In this document: positions 22,894-33,310 of the stretch, piece after piece
How positions within the stretch are numbered: position 1 is the stretch's first letter
Layout: each line of letters opens with the position of its first letter
Source: Algoriphagus ratkowskyi
Lineage (GTDB): Bacteria; Bacteroidota; Bacteroidia; Cytophagales; Cyclobacteriaceae
DNA length: 64,000 nt
Assembly (NCBI RefSeq): GCF_002150505.1
Contig: NZ_MSSV01000011.1
Coordinates: 124,001-188,000, forward strand
Direction of reading: 5' to 3'
Notes under the pieces: model-generated
Told to the model about the DNA's origin: nothing
The model's input: the letters and a program-made list of their open reading frames with translations, nothing else
Database searches by the model: none
Position numbers and translations under genes: made by a program

Positions 22894-24795
22894 ATGGCTG
22901 AAGAAGTAAAATATACCGAGGACAGTATCAAATCCCTTGATTGGAGGGAGCACATCAGACTTAGGCCCGGTATGTATATCGGTAAACTTGGCGACGGTAG
23001 TGCTCAGGATGATGGGATTTATGTCCTTGTAAAAGAGGTTCTGGATAATTCCATAGATGAGCATATGATGGGATATGGCCGAACCATCGAAGTGAAAATT
23101 TCTGAACATAAGGTAGAAGTACGTGACTATGGACGTGGAATTCCACTTGGAAAAGTCATTGATTGCGTATCCAAAATCAATACTGGAGGAAAATATGACT
23201 CTGGTGCTTTTCAAAAATCTGTTGGATTGAACGGTGTAGGTACCAAAGCTGTGAATGCACTTTCTGATTTCTTTAAAGTACAGGCTTACAGAGAAGGTGA
23301 GACTAAAGTCGCTGAATTCGAAAAAGGAATTCTGGTAAATGATGCGCCAATCGGTAAATCATCGGATCGTAACGGTACAAAAATAGTTTTCACGCCTGAT
23401 GGAGGCATTTTCAAAAACTATCATTTCATCCCTGAATATCTAGAAAATCAGATTTGGAATTACGCCTATCTGAATGCTGGTCTTACGATCAATTATAATG
23501 GGAAAAAATACTTTTCTGACCGTGGGCTATTTGATTTACTTTCTAACAAAATTGACGAGGAGTCTCAGCGCTATCCGATTATCCACCTGAAAGGGAATGA
23601 TATCGAAATGGCACTTACGCACTCTAATCAGTATGGAGAAGAATATTATTCATTTGTAAATGGCCAATACACGACTCAGGGAGGTACGCACTTGGCGGCA
23701 TTTAGAGAGGCCTTGGTAAAGTCGATTCGAGAGTTTTTTAAGAAAGATTACGATGCTTCCGATATACGTCAAAGTGTCGTGGCTGCTATTTCAATTCGTG
23801 TTCAAGAGCCAGTTTTTGAATCTCAAACCAAGACGAAATTAGGTTCTCAATCTATTGGGCCAGATGGGCCAACTGTCCGTACGTTTATTAATGACTTTTT
23901 GAAGACTGATCTAGACAATTATCTTCACAAAAATCCGGCAGCTGCAGATGCTATACTTAAGAGAATCCTGCAATCTGAGCGGGAAAGGAAAGAGATTTCT
24001 GGCATTAAGAAACTTGCTAACGAGCGAGCTAAAAAAGCCAATCTTCATAATAAGAAGTTGAGAGATTGTCGGGTTCACTACGATGATCCAAAAGCCAATG
24101 AGGAAGTGAAGAATAATACCATGCTATTCTTAACGGAAGGGGATTCGGCATCTGGATCTATTACCAAATCTCGCGATGTGCAGACTCAGGCAGTTTTCTC
24201 TCTTCGTGGAAAGCCCTTGAACTGCTTTGGGATGACTAAAAAAGTGGTTTATGAGAACGAGGAATTCAATTTGCTTCAACATGCTTTAAATATTGAAGAT
24301 GGGATAGAAAACCTTCGTTATCGTAAAATTGTAATCGCTACGGATGCAGATGTTGATGGGATGCACATTCGCTTGCTGATCATGACTTATTTCCTACAGT
24401 TTTTCCCTGACCTTGTAAAAAATGGTCATTTGTTTATTCTAGAAACACCACTTTTCCGAGTGAGAAATAAAAAGGAAACAATCTATTGCTACACAGATGA
24501 GGAACGTCAACGTGCCATTCATAAATTAGGCAATAAGCCAGAAATTACCCGATTTAAAGGTTTAGGAGAAATTTCTCCTGATGAATTTGGTGGGTTTATA
24601 GGAGAGGATATCCGATTAGAGCCAATCATTCTCAACAAGGAAACCAAAATCGTTGACTTACTGACTTTCTACATGGGCAAAAACACCCCGGACAGACAGC
24701 AGTTCATTATCAAAAATCTTAAGATTGAGAAGGATTTGGCACTGGAAGACCCAAAAGCTAAAGAAGATGAAACTGAGGAAGAAGCAGCTGCTTAG
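22894..24795 (+). CDS. parE: DNA topoisomerase IV subunit B (type IIA ATPase subunit)
   Basis: 633 residues. GHKL ATPase motifs EVLDNSIDE and DYGRGIPLG with KVGG-type loop [21 protein letters not shown]; transducer domain with QTKTKLGS; Toprim domain with [10 protein letters not shown] and the magnesium aspartates in [13 protein letters not shown]-terminal signature ([21 protein letters not shown]). This length and these sequences fit the Bacteroidota ParE group rather than the longer GyrB. It cuts and passes DNA with the ParC subunit whose gene follows 94 nt later, to decatenate chromosomes. Start ATG fits the family N-terminus ([23 protein letters not shown]). Confidence 0.95.
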   Translation: MAEEVKYTEDSIKSLDWREHIRLRPGMYIGKLGDGSAQDDGIYVLVKEVLDNSIDEHMMGYGRTIEVKISEHKVEVRDYGRGIPLGKVIDCVSKINTGGKYDSGAFQKSVGLNGVGTKAVNALSDFFKVQAYREGETKVAEFEKGILVNDAPIGKSSDRNGTKIVFTPDGGIFKNYHFIPEYLENQIWNYAYLNAGLTINYNGKKYFSDRGLFDLLSNKIDEESQRYPIIHLKGNDIEMALTHSNQYGEEYYSFVNGQYTTQGGTHLAAFREALVKSIREFFKKDYDASDIRQSVVAAISIRVQEPVFESQTKTKLGSQSIGPDGPTVRTFINDFLKTDLDNYLHKNPAAADAILKRILQSERERKEISGIKKLANERAKKANLHNKKLRDCRVHYDDPKANEEVKNNTMLFLTEGDSASGSITKSRDVQTQAVFSLRGKPLNCFGMTKKVVYENEEFNLLQHALNIEDGIENLRYRKIVIATDADVDGMHIRLLIMTYFLQFFPDLVKNGHLFILETPLFRVRNKKETIYCYTDEERQRAIHKLGNKPEITRFKGLGEISPDEFGGFIGEDIRLEPIILNKETKIVDLLTFYMGKNTPDRQQFIIKNLKIEKDLALEDPKAKEDETEEEAAA

Positions 24796-24889
24796 TTTTC
24801 ATTTTTATCAGATACGTTGATTTCAATTGATAAAGATTATAGGTTTAGATGGCTTTGGCCATTAGCCTTTATTAATACAAGACTATAAC

Positions 24890-27514
24890 ATGAGTGACGA
24901 AAACAATTTGCCTGAGAAAGGAGACGAGACACTACACACTTCTGTCCCAGTGACAGGTATGTACAAGGAATGGTTCCTAGACTATGCTTCTTATGTGATT
25001 CTTGAGCGTGCTGTACCTGCAATTGAAGATGGTTTGAAGCCTGTTCAGCGCAGAATCATGCATGCAATGAAGGAGATGGATGATGGCAGATTCAATAAAG
25101 TAGCCAATATCATCGGACAATCCATGCAGTTTCACCCGCACGGAGATGCCTCTATAGGTGATGCCATAGTCAACTTAGGTCAGAAGGAATTGTTGATCGA
25201 AACTCAGGGGAACTGGGGAGATGTACGGACAGGAGACCGTGCAGCAGCAGCTCGGTATATTGAAGCTCGGCTATCTAAGTTTGCGTTGGAGGTGGTGTTT
25301 AATGCTCAGACTACCGACTGGCAGCTTTCTTATGATGGTAGAAAAAGAGAACCAGTTACGCTGCCTGTCAAATTCCCACTTTTGCTTGCCCAAGGGGTAG
25401 AAGGGATTGCTGTTGGCCTTTCCACTAAGATCCTCCCACACAACTTTATTGAGCTGATTCTAGCTTCCATAGAAATTCTCAAAGGAAATAAAGCAAATGT
25501 ACTTCCTGACTTTATGACCGGAGGGTTTGCTGACTTCTCTGAGTACAATGAAGGACTACGAGGTGGTAAAGTTAAAGTTCGAGCTAGAATTGAAGAGGAT
25601 GATAATAAAACTCTTATTATTAAGGATATACCTTTTGGAGTGACTACGGATACCTTGATTGATTCTATCCTAAAGGCAAATGATAAAGGCAAGATAAAGA
25701 TCAGAAAAGTAGTAGATAACACAGCAAAAGATGTAGAGATCGCAATTCAGTTGGCACCTGGAGTGTCTCCAGATGTTACGATTGATGCACTATACGCATT
25801 CACTGATTGTGAAGTATCGATCTCTCCAAATGCATGTGTGATTATCAAGGATACGCCAGTTTTCCTTACAGTAAATGCGATCCTTGAGTACAATACAAAA
25901 CAAACCAGAGCACTCCTTAAGCGCGAATTAGAAATTCGTAAAGCTGAATTGTTGGAGAAGTTGCTTTTTTCCTCCCTGGAAAAAATATTCATCGAAAATA
26001 GAATTTATCGCGACATCGAAGAGTGTACTACTTGGGATGAGGTGTTGAAAGCAATTGACCTTGGTTTGGATCCCTACAAGCCAGATTTTTACAGAGAAAT
26101 CACAACTGACGATTTAGTACGGTTGACAGAAATTAAGATCAAACGTATTTCCAAATTTGACGCTTTCAAGGCAGATGAACTCATGAAGCGCCTACAAGAT
26201 GAGCTGAAAGAGGTAAATCATCACTTGAGACATTTAACCGAATATGCGATAGCGTATTATGAGAATCTCCTTACCAAGTATGGAAAAGGGCGTGAGCGAA
26301 AAACTGAAATCAGGACTTTTGATGCAATTCAGGCAAATACAGTGGCTGCAAGCAATGCTAAACTATATGTGAATCGTGCCGATGGCTTTGTAGGCTTCAG
26401 TCTCAAAAAAGATGAGTTTATCTGTGATTGCTCTGATTTGGACGATATTATTGTAATCCGCAAGGATGGTGTATGTATGGTTTCCAAGATTCAGGAGAAG
26501 AATTTCATGGGAAAAGACATCTTGCACGTCGCTGTGTTTCGAAAGGGAGATGAGCGGATGGTTTATAACTATATCTATTTAGACGGTGCTACAGGTCGGG
26601 CGATGGTGAAACGTTTTCAAGTCTTGGCTGTCACACGGGATAAGGAATACTTGCTAACCAAAGGAAGTAAAGGAACTAAGCATCTTTATCTGACTGCAAA
26701 TGCCAATGGAGAAGCAGAGATTATCACAGTTTATTTGACTCAGGGAGCAAAAGCTCGAGTAAAGGTATTTGACTTTGACTTCGCTTCCATAGAGATCAAA
26801 GGTAGGGGAGCTGGAGGTAATATCCTGACGCGATACCCGATCCGTAAGATTCAATTGAAGATGGAAGGTGTTTCTACTTTTGGAGGATTAAATATCTTCT
26901 ATGACTCTATTGTCGGTCGACTTAATACAGATGAGCGAGGTACCTTGATTGGTAATTTTCTTGGCGACGACAGGATTTTGGTTTGCTACAAAAATGGTGA
27001 TTATGAGTTGACGACATTTGAATTGACTAATAGATACGATGCCTCTAATATTGTTCTTATAGAGAAATTTAGTGCTGATAAAGTACTGTCTGCCATTTAC
27101 TTTGATGGTGGAAGTAAAACCTATTATATAAAGCGTTTTCAGATAGAAACTACTACTTTAAACAAGAATTTCAATTTCATCTCTGATCATAAGCAATCCT
27201 ATTTAAAGCTTGTTTCTACGGAAAAACAACCTCAAGCCCGTGCCACGCTGGTAAAAGGAAAAGAGGAAGAAGTGATGGAATATGACTTGGATATGCTGAT
27301 AGATATCAAAGGTTGGAAAGCCTTAGGTAATAAGCTCAGTACCTACGAGGTGAAAGATTTGAACTTGATCGAGTCCAAAAAAGCTCCAGAATCAAAAGAT
27401 ACTGAGTCTGACATAAGTGATGAAGAATCGGATTCGGATGATGACTTAGAAATAGGTTCTACAATAGATTTGTCAATTAAGAAAGAAGATGATGAACAAT
27501 TAGGGCTGTTTTAG
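24890..27514 (+). CDS. parC: DNA topoisomerase IV subunit A
   Basis: 874 residues. The winged-helix breakage domain is present with the active-site tyrosine in the AAAARYIEARLSKFA region, preceded by GNWGDVRTGDRAAAARY. The tower and coiled-coil regions follow, then a beta-pinwheel-type C-terminal part (ANGEAEIITVYL, KGRGAGGNILTRYPI) and an acidic tail (ESDSDDDLEIG). Works with ParE encoded just upstream to unlink daughter chromosomes. Followed by trmH 14 nt after the stop on the same strand. Confidence 0.95.
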   Translation: MSDENNLPEKGDETLHTSVPVTGMYKEWFLDYASYVILERAVPAIEDGLKPVQRRIMHAMKEMDDGRFNKVANIIGQSMQFHPHGDASIGDAIVNLGQKELLIETQGNWGDVRTGDRAAAARYIEARLSKFALEVVFNAQTTDWQLSYDGRKREPVTLPVKFPLLLAQGVEGIAVGLSTKILPHNFIELILASIEILKGNKANVLPDFMTGGFADFSEYNEGLRGGKVKVRARIEEDDNKTLIIKDIPFGVTTDTLIDSILKANDKGKIKIRKVVDNTAKDVEIAIQLAPGVSPDVTIDALYAFTDCEVSISPNACVIIKDTPVFLTVNAILEYNTKQTRALLKRELEIRKAELLEKLLFSSLEKIFIENRIYRDIEECTTWDEVLKAIDLGLDPYKPDFYREITTDDLVRLTEIKIKRISKFDAFKADELMKRLQDELKEVNHHLRHLTEYAIAYYENLLTKYGKGRERKTEIRTFDAIQANTVAASNAKLYVNRADGFVGFSLKKDEFICDCSDLDDIIVIRKDGVCMVSKIQEKNFMGKDILHVAVFRKGDERMVYNYIYLDGATGRAMVKRFQVLAVTRDKEYLLTKGSKGTKHLYLTANANGEAEIITVYLTQGAKARVKVFDFDFASIEIKGRGAGGNILTRYPIRKIQLKMEGVSTFGGLNIFYDSIVGRLNTDERGTLIGNFLGDDRILVCYKNGDYELTTFELTNRYDASNIVLIEKFSADKVLSAIYFDGGSKTYYIKRFQIETTTLNKNFNFISDHKQSYLKLVSTEKQPQARATLVKGKEEEVMEYDLDMLIDIKGWKALGNKLSTYEVKDLNLIESKKAPESKDTESDISDEESDSDDDLEIGSTIDLSIKKEDDEQLGLF

Positions 27515-27528
27515 TCCCTATTTTTTGT

Positions 27529-28230
27529 ATGGAGAAAAGTAACTTAGAATCTATAGACCAAGGTTGGTTGGATTACATAAGCCAATACATCACTGAGAAT
27601 AAAAAAACAGTAATGGAAAAGGTCCTCACCCAAAGGACTAGATTTATGACCGTGGTTTTGGAGGATATTTTCAAACCGCATAATGCCAGCGCAGTCCTGA
27701 GAACCTGCGATTGTTTTGGGATTCAGGATGTTCATGTCATCGAAAAGATCAATGCCTATAAGGTCAATCCTTTTGTGACTAGAGGAGCTTCTCAATGGAT
27801 TGATCTACATAAGTATCATAATAAAGAAGGAAACGCAGTTCAGGATTGCTTTTCTGTTTTGAGGGAAAAAGGATACAAAATCTATGGTACTAGTCCATTA
27901 CCTGGTTCGATATCAATTCATGACTTAGAACCGGATGAAAAGATTGCGCTGGTATTTGGAAATGAGCATGACGGAATAAGTGCTGAAGTACAAGAAAATG
28001 TGGATGGCTTAGTTCACATCCCCATGTTAGGCTTCACGGAGAGCTTCAATATTTCAGTAGCAGCTTCTATATCCTTATATGAATTGGTGAAAAAAGTGGA
28101 AAAGTATAACCACCCTGATTTCTATTTATCAGAAAACGAAAAGCAACTTTTAAGGATGAAATGGTTTAGATCCGTGGTCACACGACCTGACTTGCATGAA
28201 AAAGCGTACTTAAAAACCAAGATCGCTTAA
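27529..28230 (+). CDS. TrmH-family (SpoU) RNA 2'-O-methyltransferase
   Basis: 233 residues. SPOUT knot motifs: VLEDIFKPHNASAVLRTCDCFG (motif 1 region with the N-A-x-x-R-x-C pattern), LVFGNEHDGIS (motif 2, S-adenosylmethionine-binding knot) and FTESFNISVAASISLYEL (motif 3). Methylates ribose in tRNA, most likely G18, which would make it TrmH; closely related rRNA methylases cannot be excluded. ATG at 27529 is 14 nt after parC stop. The gene end overlaps the convergent outer-membrane protein gene by 4 bp. Confidence 0.9.
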   Translation: MEKSNLESIDQGWLDYISQYITENKKTVMEKVLTQRTRFMTVVLEDIFKPHNASAVLRTCDCFGIQDVHVIEKINAYKVNPFVTRGASQWIDLHKYHNKEGNAVQDCFSVLREKGYKIYGTSPLPGSISIHDLEPDEKIALVFGNEHDGISAEVQENVDGLVHIPMLGFTESFNISVAASISLYELVKKVEKYNHPDFYLSENEKQLLRMKWFRSVVTRPDLHEKAYLKTKIA

Positions 28231-28832
28231 TTCTTCTTCTTAAATATGGAGTTGAATTGCTCATTCAAAGGGATTTTTTGAGACTTGTTTTTAGCTTTTT
28301 GTCGCTGTCTCTGCTTTTTCTTCTGCTCCTTACTTTTTACCAAAACCATTCGAGCTGAGATTCCCACTTGGCCTCTGTAAAACTCTTCACGACCAGCTAT
28401 GTTGACATTCGGTTTGTAATCCAGAGAAATGACGGCATTTAACAGGGTGAGTTCTACTCCACCAATCAAATCCACACCTACAGTGCTATTTCCATACGTA
28501 TGTAAAATTTGGTTGCTTTCAGGCTCTTTAACAAAGCTTTCTTCAACTCCGAAAGTGGCTCCAACGCCATAGTAATAGTTAAAACGTTTGGATATAATTG
28601 GACGGTGCTTTTCTAGTAATGCGGTGAAGGTAGTATTCAGTTTAAAGTCGGATTGAAGTATTCCTTCTACTGTAAGTTCTTTTGCAATTCGTTGCTGGGC
28701 AGTGAATCCTACTGTTCTGTAGAGATTGCTATTTCCAAATCTAAGTCCGACAGCAGTCCCATAGCGTTGAGCGTGGGATAAGGTAAGCGAAGCAAAAAAG
28801 AAAATAGAAATTAAAGAAAGTTGTATTTTCAT
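28227..28832 (-). CDS. Exported beta-barrel-like protein
   Basis: 201 residues from the ATG at 28832; the frame opens upstream but 28832 gives a clean signal peptide (MKIQLSLISIFFFASLTLSHAQ). The mature part is full of alternating strands with Tyr/Gly ends (RYGTAVGLRFGNS, FNYYYGVGATFGVEESF, TVGVDLIGGVELTL, AVISLDYKPNVNIAG, GQVGISARMVLV), as in small outer-membrane barrels. The C-terminus is a very basic Lys/Gln/Arg tail, which is unusual for a barrel end. Function unknown. Convergent with trmH, overlapping by 4 bp. Confidence 0.75.
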   Translation of the reverse strand: MKIQLSLISIFFFASLTLSHAQRYGTAVGLRFGNSNLYRTVGFTAQQRIAKELTVEGILQSDFKLNTTFTALLEKHRPIISKRFNYYYGVGATFGVEESFVKEPESNQILHTYGNSTVGVDLIGGVELTLLNAVISLDYKPNVNIAGREEFYRGQVGISARMVLVKSKEQKKKQRQRQKAKNKSQKIPLNEQFNSIFKKKN

Positions 28833-28992
28833 AAACTTTATTAAAAGAAATGAATTTGGTTCAATAACCATTCCAAGAAAGTCATCTTTTCAATAGCCAT
28901 ATAATTTTATGAGATTAAAAGGGATTTAGGCTAACTTAGATTCTACCTGCCACTACATTTTAAGTCTTTCAAATTTGAGATCTGTCAATTTT

Positions 28993-30549
28993 ATGAAGAA
29001 AATATCTCTATATATTTTAAGTACAATTTTAATCCTTGCACTGGCAGCATATATTTTTTCTATATACCAATTCAGAGATAGACATCCTAACTATTGGGTT
29101 GACATTGATCTCCAATCAAGCCAAAATAATCTCTTGGCAGGTTTTGCGAAAGTGGATATAAGTCCAACTATCCCTGATACTTGGATTGATGTGAACGGTG
29201 ACTTTCGGTATAATCCGGTAGATGGAGATACTTACACAGATGGCAATGGAAACGGTCAATTTGATGGAGTTTGGTTAGCCGGTTTTCATAATTCTCGACC
29301 TGCGCAAGGTGTTTTGGATCCACTTTGGGCTAGAGCAATGGTATTAGATGCAGGTGATGTCAAGATGGCTTTGGTAGTAATCGATATGATAGGATTTGGG
29401 AATGACGAAGTGATAGCTACTCGTAAAATGATTTTGAATGCTAATCCTTGGTTGGATTATGTTATTATTTCTAGCACACATGTGCATTCCTCACCAGATT
29501 TGATGGGAATGTGGGGACCTTCGGAATATAAAAGAGGAGTCGATCCAGCTTATCTACTACAGGTTCAGGAAGGAATAAGAGATGCTGTGAAGGAAGCTTT
29601 TGGGAAAGTAAGACCTGCTTTTTTTAGATTTTCTGAAGAAAATGATAAGTTAAAGCCTCTGGTTGGTGATTCAAGGGAACCTCAAGTTTTCGATGCTGGC
29701 TTAAGGCTAATGCAAGTAATAGACTCGGAGTCATTTGAAACTCTTGGTACGATCATGAACTGGGGAAATCATCCTGAAACCCTATGGTCTCAGAATATTC
29801 AAGTGAGTTCTGATTTTGCACATCACTGGCGAGAGTTTGTGGAAAATGGTATTGTAGAGAAGGATAGTGTTTTGTTGGAAGGAGTGGGAGGGATTGCTAT
29901 TTTTTTAAATGGTGCGATTGGAGGATTAATGACAACACATCCTTCTATGGAAGTGAAAGATCCATACACCAATGAGAAATTTTTAGAGCAAGGTCTAGGC
30001 AAAATCATAGCTCAGGGTAGAGCACTTGCAAAAATTACTTTAGAAACACTTCATGATAGCAATTATGTAGAAGTGAACAGAGCCAATCTATCTATTCGTG
30101 CGGAGACTATAGAGCTAAGAATGGATAATAATCTTTTTCATCTCGCTGCCTATTTGGGGGTTTTTGATCGAGGTTTTACTAAGTGGAAGCATATCCGATC
30201 AGAAGTTTCTGCTTGGAAATTAGGTCCAGCGACTTTTGTTCATGTACCAGGAGAGCTTTACCCGGAAATTTTGTATGGTGGAATAGAAAGTCCAACTGGC
30301 GCAGATTTTGGAATTTATCCGGTAGAGGTTCCTGCTATACATACCCAAATACTAGGTCAGTTTAAGTTTTTTGCAGGGATGTCTAATGATATGATAGGTT
30401 ATATCGTTCCAAAAAGTCAATGGGATGAAGCCGCTCCTTTTACTTATATTAATAAAAAAAGGCCTTACGGGGAAGTCAACTCTCTAGGTCCAGAAACTGC
30501 ACCTAAAATTCATTCCTCAGTTTTAAAGATTTTACAAGAGATCAAATGA
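28993..30549 (+). CDS. Neutral/alkaline non-lysosomal ceramidase-like exported protein
   Basis: 518 residues from the ATG at 28993; the open frame starts with TTG 18 nt earlier but ATG is preferred. Signal/anchor helix (ISLYILSTILILALAAYIF). The ceramidase N-terminal domain is visible: AGFAKVDISPT, LDPLWARAMVLDAGD, ALVVIDMIGFG, ISSTHVHSSPD, and MNWGNHPETLWS, which includes the zinc-binding His pairs. An insert at about 65-92 (VNGDFRYNPVDGDTYTDG and NGNGQFDG) is rich in Asp/Gly/Asn and looks like a Ca2+-binding loop. Likely hydrolyses a lipid or other amide in the periplasm. Substrate not known. Confidence 0.8.
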   Translation: MKKISLYILSTILILALAAYIFSIYQFRDRHPNYWVDIDLQSSQNNLLAGFAKVDISPTIPDTWIDVNGDFRYNPVDGDTYTDGNGNGQFDGVWLAGFHNSRPAQGVLDPLWARAMVLDAGDVKMALVVIDMIGFGNDEVIATRKMILNANPWLDYVIISSTHVHSSPDLMGMWGPSEYKRGVDPAYLLQVQEGIRDAVKEAFGKVRPAFFRFSEENDKLKPLVGDSREPQVFDAGLRLMQVIDSESFETLGTIMNWGNHPETLWSQNIQVSSDFAHHWREFVENGIVEKDSVLLEGVGGIAIFLNGAIGGLMTTHPSMEVKDPYTNEKFLEQGLGKIIAQGRALAKITLETLHDSNYVEVNRANLSIRAETIELRMDNNLFHLAAYLGVFDRGFTKWKHIRSEVSAWKLGPATFVHVPGELYPEILYGGIESPTGADFGIYPVEVPAIHTQILGQFKFFAGMSNDMIGYIVPKSQWDEAAPFTYINKKRPYGEVNSLGPETAPKIHSSVLKILQEIK

Positions 30550-30585
30550 AAAAAGACTCCATTAGGTTAAGAATGAAGCCTTTTT
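30550..30585. terminator. Possible terminator after the ceramidase-like gene
   Basis: AAAAAGACTCCATT (30550-30563) pairs with AATGAAGCCTTTTT (30572-30585) with two mismatches, ending in five T. Moderate hairpin; could work on both strands. Confidence 0.4.
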
Positions 30586-30746
30586 GATTTTTATTTTATG
30601 TTTACCCGCTTGTCTTCCAATAAGAAGATTAAAGCATTCATTAATAGCTAGATTCTGAATTTAATGACACTTCGCTTCCATCCAGTAGATCAAAGCAAAT
30701 AAGGCTACTGGCATTTTTGAGGATAATCATACACTGTTTTCAACTA

Positions 30747-31184
30747 TTATGATTCGGAGATCGTAATCTTTTCGATCTTGTCACCAGCCTTTATCTCATC
30801 GATAATGTCCAGGCCATCCACTACTTTACCAAAACAAGTGTGATTTCTATCCAAATGAGCAGTATTATCACGACTGTGGCAAATAAAGAACTGCGAACCC
30901 CCGGTATTTCTACCTGCATGAGCCATAGACAGCACACCTCGGTCATGGTACTGATTTTCGCCGTCTAATTCACATTTGATAGTGTGACCAGGGCCACCGG
31001 TACCATTTCCCTTAGGGCAACCACCTTGTATCATAAAGTTTGGAATAACTCTATGGAAAGTCAATCCATCGTAAAAGCCTTTCTCGGCAAGATCAATGAA
31101 ATTTTGAACTGCAATTGGAGCATCCTTCTCGTAAAACTCCACTTTCATGGTGCCTTTCTCGGTAATCAATTCTGCTGTCTTCAT
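30747..31184 (-). CDS. Peptidyl-prolyl cis-trans isomerase (cyclophilin), cytoplasmic
   Basis: 145 residues, no signal peptide. Cyclophilin core: [40 protein letters not shown] and [18 protein letters not shown], with the catalytic Arg and Phe present. Size and motifs match the short cyclophilins. Accelerates proline isomerisation during folding. The minus-strand gene is alone; the stretch 31185-31428 upstream contains no gene. Confidence 0.93.
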   Translation of the reverse strand: MKTAELITEKGTMKVEFYEKDAPIAVQNFIDLAEKGFYDGLTFHRVIPNFMIQGGCPKGNGTGGPGHTIKCELDGENQYHDRGVLSMAHAGRNTGGSQFFICHSRDNTAHLDRNHTCFGKVVDGLDIIDEIKAGDKIEKITISES

Positions 31185-31428
31185 CTTTTTTGGTTTTCGT
31201 TTTGTCCAATCTGGAGTTTTTTGAATTCTCAGGAAAGCAAAAATATAACAATTCAGTATATTTTTAGCACTTACTTAGGATTTTGAAATAAATCAAAATT
31301 CAAAATTGACTTTATAGAATTCCTTTTTGTGTAACGGAAACCTTACTGCATTATGAATATCCATCATAATGTACTACTAATCAATAGCTATAAGACTTAG
31401 ATTCAGGGATAGGATTCTGCGTTGAACC

Positions 31429-33027
31429 TTAAAGTGGTGCGCCTTTTAAAATATCTTCAGAAGCAAAATCTTTAAATTTCTCGAAATTCGCTTTAAAAGC
31501 CTCTGCAAGTTCTCTGGATTGCTTGTCATAGGCCGCTTCATCACTCCAAGTCAGTCTCGGATTAAGTATTTGAGAAGGTACATTTGGGCATTCTTGAGGT
31601 ATCTCTAAACCAAAAACGCGGTGTTTTACATATTCGACTTGATCTAATTTCCCTTCAAGTGCCGCTGTAATCATCGCACGTGTATAAGGCAGTTTCATTC
31701 TAGAACCTACTCCATAGGGCCCACCAGTCCATCCTGTATTTATAAGCCAGACATTAGTCTCATATTTCTCCATTTTTTCCCCAAATAATGTAGCATATTT
31801 AGTAGGGTGAAGTGGTAGGAATGCAGCTCCAAAACATGCTGAGAAGGTCAGCTTTGGCTCTGTGATACCCATTTCTGTTCCTGCGACTTTGGCAGTATAA
31901 CCAGAGATAAAATGGTACATGGCCTGGCTTTTATTCAACTTAGAAATTGGGGGAATCACTCCAAAAGCATCAGCGGTCAAGAAGAATATATTCTTTGGAA
32001 TGCCTGCTGTAGACGGATCCAATGCGTTGGGAATAAAGTGAATTGGATAGGCCGTTCTCGTATTTTCAGTCACGGATTTATTTGTAAAATCGACTTCACG
32101 AGAATTTTCTTTGAATCTGGTATTTTCTACAATTGCCCCGAATTTGATTGCATCCCAGATCTCAGGTTCTTTCTCTTTACTTAGGTCTATTACTTTTGCA
32201 TAGCAGCCTCCTTCGAAGTTGAAAATACCATCTTCAGTCCAACCATGCTCATCGTCACCGACTAAGTTTCTATTAGGATCAGCAGAAAGGGTGGTTTTAC
32301 CCGTTCCCGATAGACCAAAGAAAATAGCCGTGTCTCCTTGAGCTCCCATATTTGCAGAGCAATGCATAGAAAGCACATTCTTATCGTGAGGAAGGATAAA
32401 ATTGAGAACTGAGAAAATGCCTTTTTTCATTTCACCAGCATAACCCGTTCCTCCGATCAAAATAATTCGTTCGGTCAGATTAATAATGGCAAAATTTGGG
32501 TTTCTGGTGCCATCAGCTTCTGGGTTTGCTTCGAATTCTGGTGCACAGATGATGGTGAAGTCATGCTCAAAATTTTCTAGTTCAGCTTCAGTAGGTCTGA
32601 GGAACATATTGTAGCAAAAGAGATTGTGCCAAGCTTTGGTGTTGATCACCTTCAATTTGAGCCTGTGATTCTCATCTGCCCCTGCATATGCATCTCTAAC
32701 GAAAAGCTCCTTGTCTGCCAGGAAAGCTTTCATTTTGCCTAGAAGTGAATTAAATTTCTTAGAGTCGAATGGGATATTGATATCTCCCCACCATACCGAT
32801 TCTTTAGTATTATCGTCAAGAACGATGTATCGGTCTTTTGGCGATCTTCCTGTAAATGAACCTGTATCCGCCATCAATGCTCCGGTGGATGTGAGTTTAC
32901 CTTCCTTTTTCGATAAAGCAATTTCCACCAGTTCTGCTGGTGGAAGATTGAAGTGTACCTTTCTAGAAGCGGTTGGGCTAAGAAAAGCCAGGGATGAAGT
33001 CTGGGTCACCAGATTTAGTTCCTGCAT
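31429..33027 (-). CDS. pckA: Phosphoenolpyruvate carboxykinase (ATP)
   Basis: 532 residues, the usual length. The ATP-binding P-loop-like motif GLSGTGKTTLSADP, the metal/ATP region DDEHGWTEDGIFNFEGG, and the substrate motif GRSPKDRYIV and YCYNMFLRP-like section (LFCYNMFLRPTE) are all intact. Converts oxaloacetate and ATP to phosphoenolpyruvate in gluconeogenesis. A promoter candidate upstream: TAATTTTG read on the minus strand (33063-33070), with an ATTG-like box at 33093-33096 after 22 nt. The gene stands alone, with the divergent peptide transporter upstream. Confidence 0.96.
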   Translation of the reverse strand: MQELNLVTQTSSLAFLSPTASRKVHFNLPPAELVEIALSKKEGKLTSTGALMADTGSFTGRSPKDRYIVLDDNTKESVWWGDINIPFDSKKFNSLLGKMKAFLADKELFVRDAYAGADENHRLKLKVINTKAWHNLFCYNMFLRPTEAELENFEHDFTIICAPEFEANPEADGTRNPNFAIINLTERIILIGGTGYAGEMKKGIFSVLNFILPHDKNVLSMHCSANMGAQGDTAIFFGLSGTGKTTLSADPNRNLVGDDEHGWTEDGIFNFEGGCYAKVIDLSKEKEPEIWDAIKFGAIVENTRFKENSREVDFTNKSVTENTRTAYPIHFIPNALDPSTAGIPKNIFFLTADAFGVIPPISKLNKSQAMYHFISGYTAKVAGTEMGITEPKLTFSACFGAAFLPLHPTKYATLFGEKMEKYETNVWLINTGWTGGPYGVGSRMKLPYTRAMITAALEGKLDQVEYVKHRVFGLEIPQECPNVPSQILNPRLTWSDEAAYDKQSRELAEAFKANFEKFKDFASEDILKGAPL

Positions 33028-33310
33028 AATTATTTGGGTTTACAATCTGAAAATTGTCTGCCCAAAATTACAAAAAAGGCTTTTACAAAAACCAATTAAA
33101 AGTGCTTTATTTTTAATTACAATCGGTTGCATTCAAAAAACAGATGTTTATTTGGGAAGTCTTTTATACTAACAGAGATATATAGTGGATATTCATTTCC
33201 AATGGTGGAATAATTGGGCATGACACGTTAATTCAGTGTCCTTAACTTTGGAAACAAGCCCTAAAAAGGTTTATCATTGTAAAATTTATTTCACCCAAAT
33301 AAAACTATCC

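Noticed and set aside
33236..33310. GTG start for the peptide transporter
   Set aside because: A -7 promoter box (TAACTTTG, 33243-33250) lies inside this extension, so the TTG at 33311 is more likely, though not certain.
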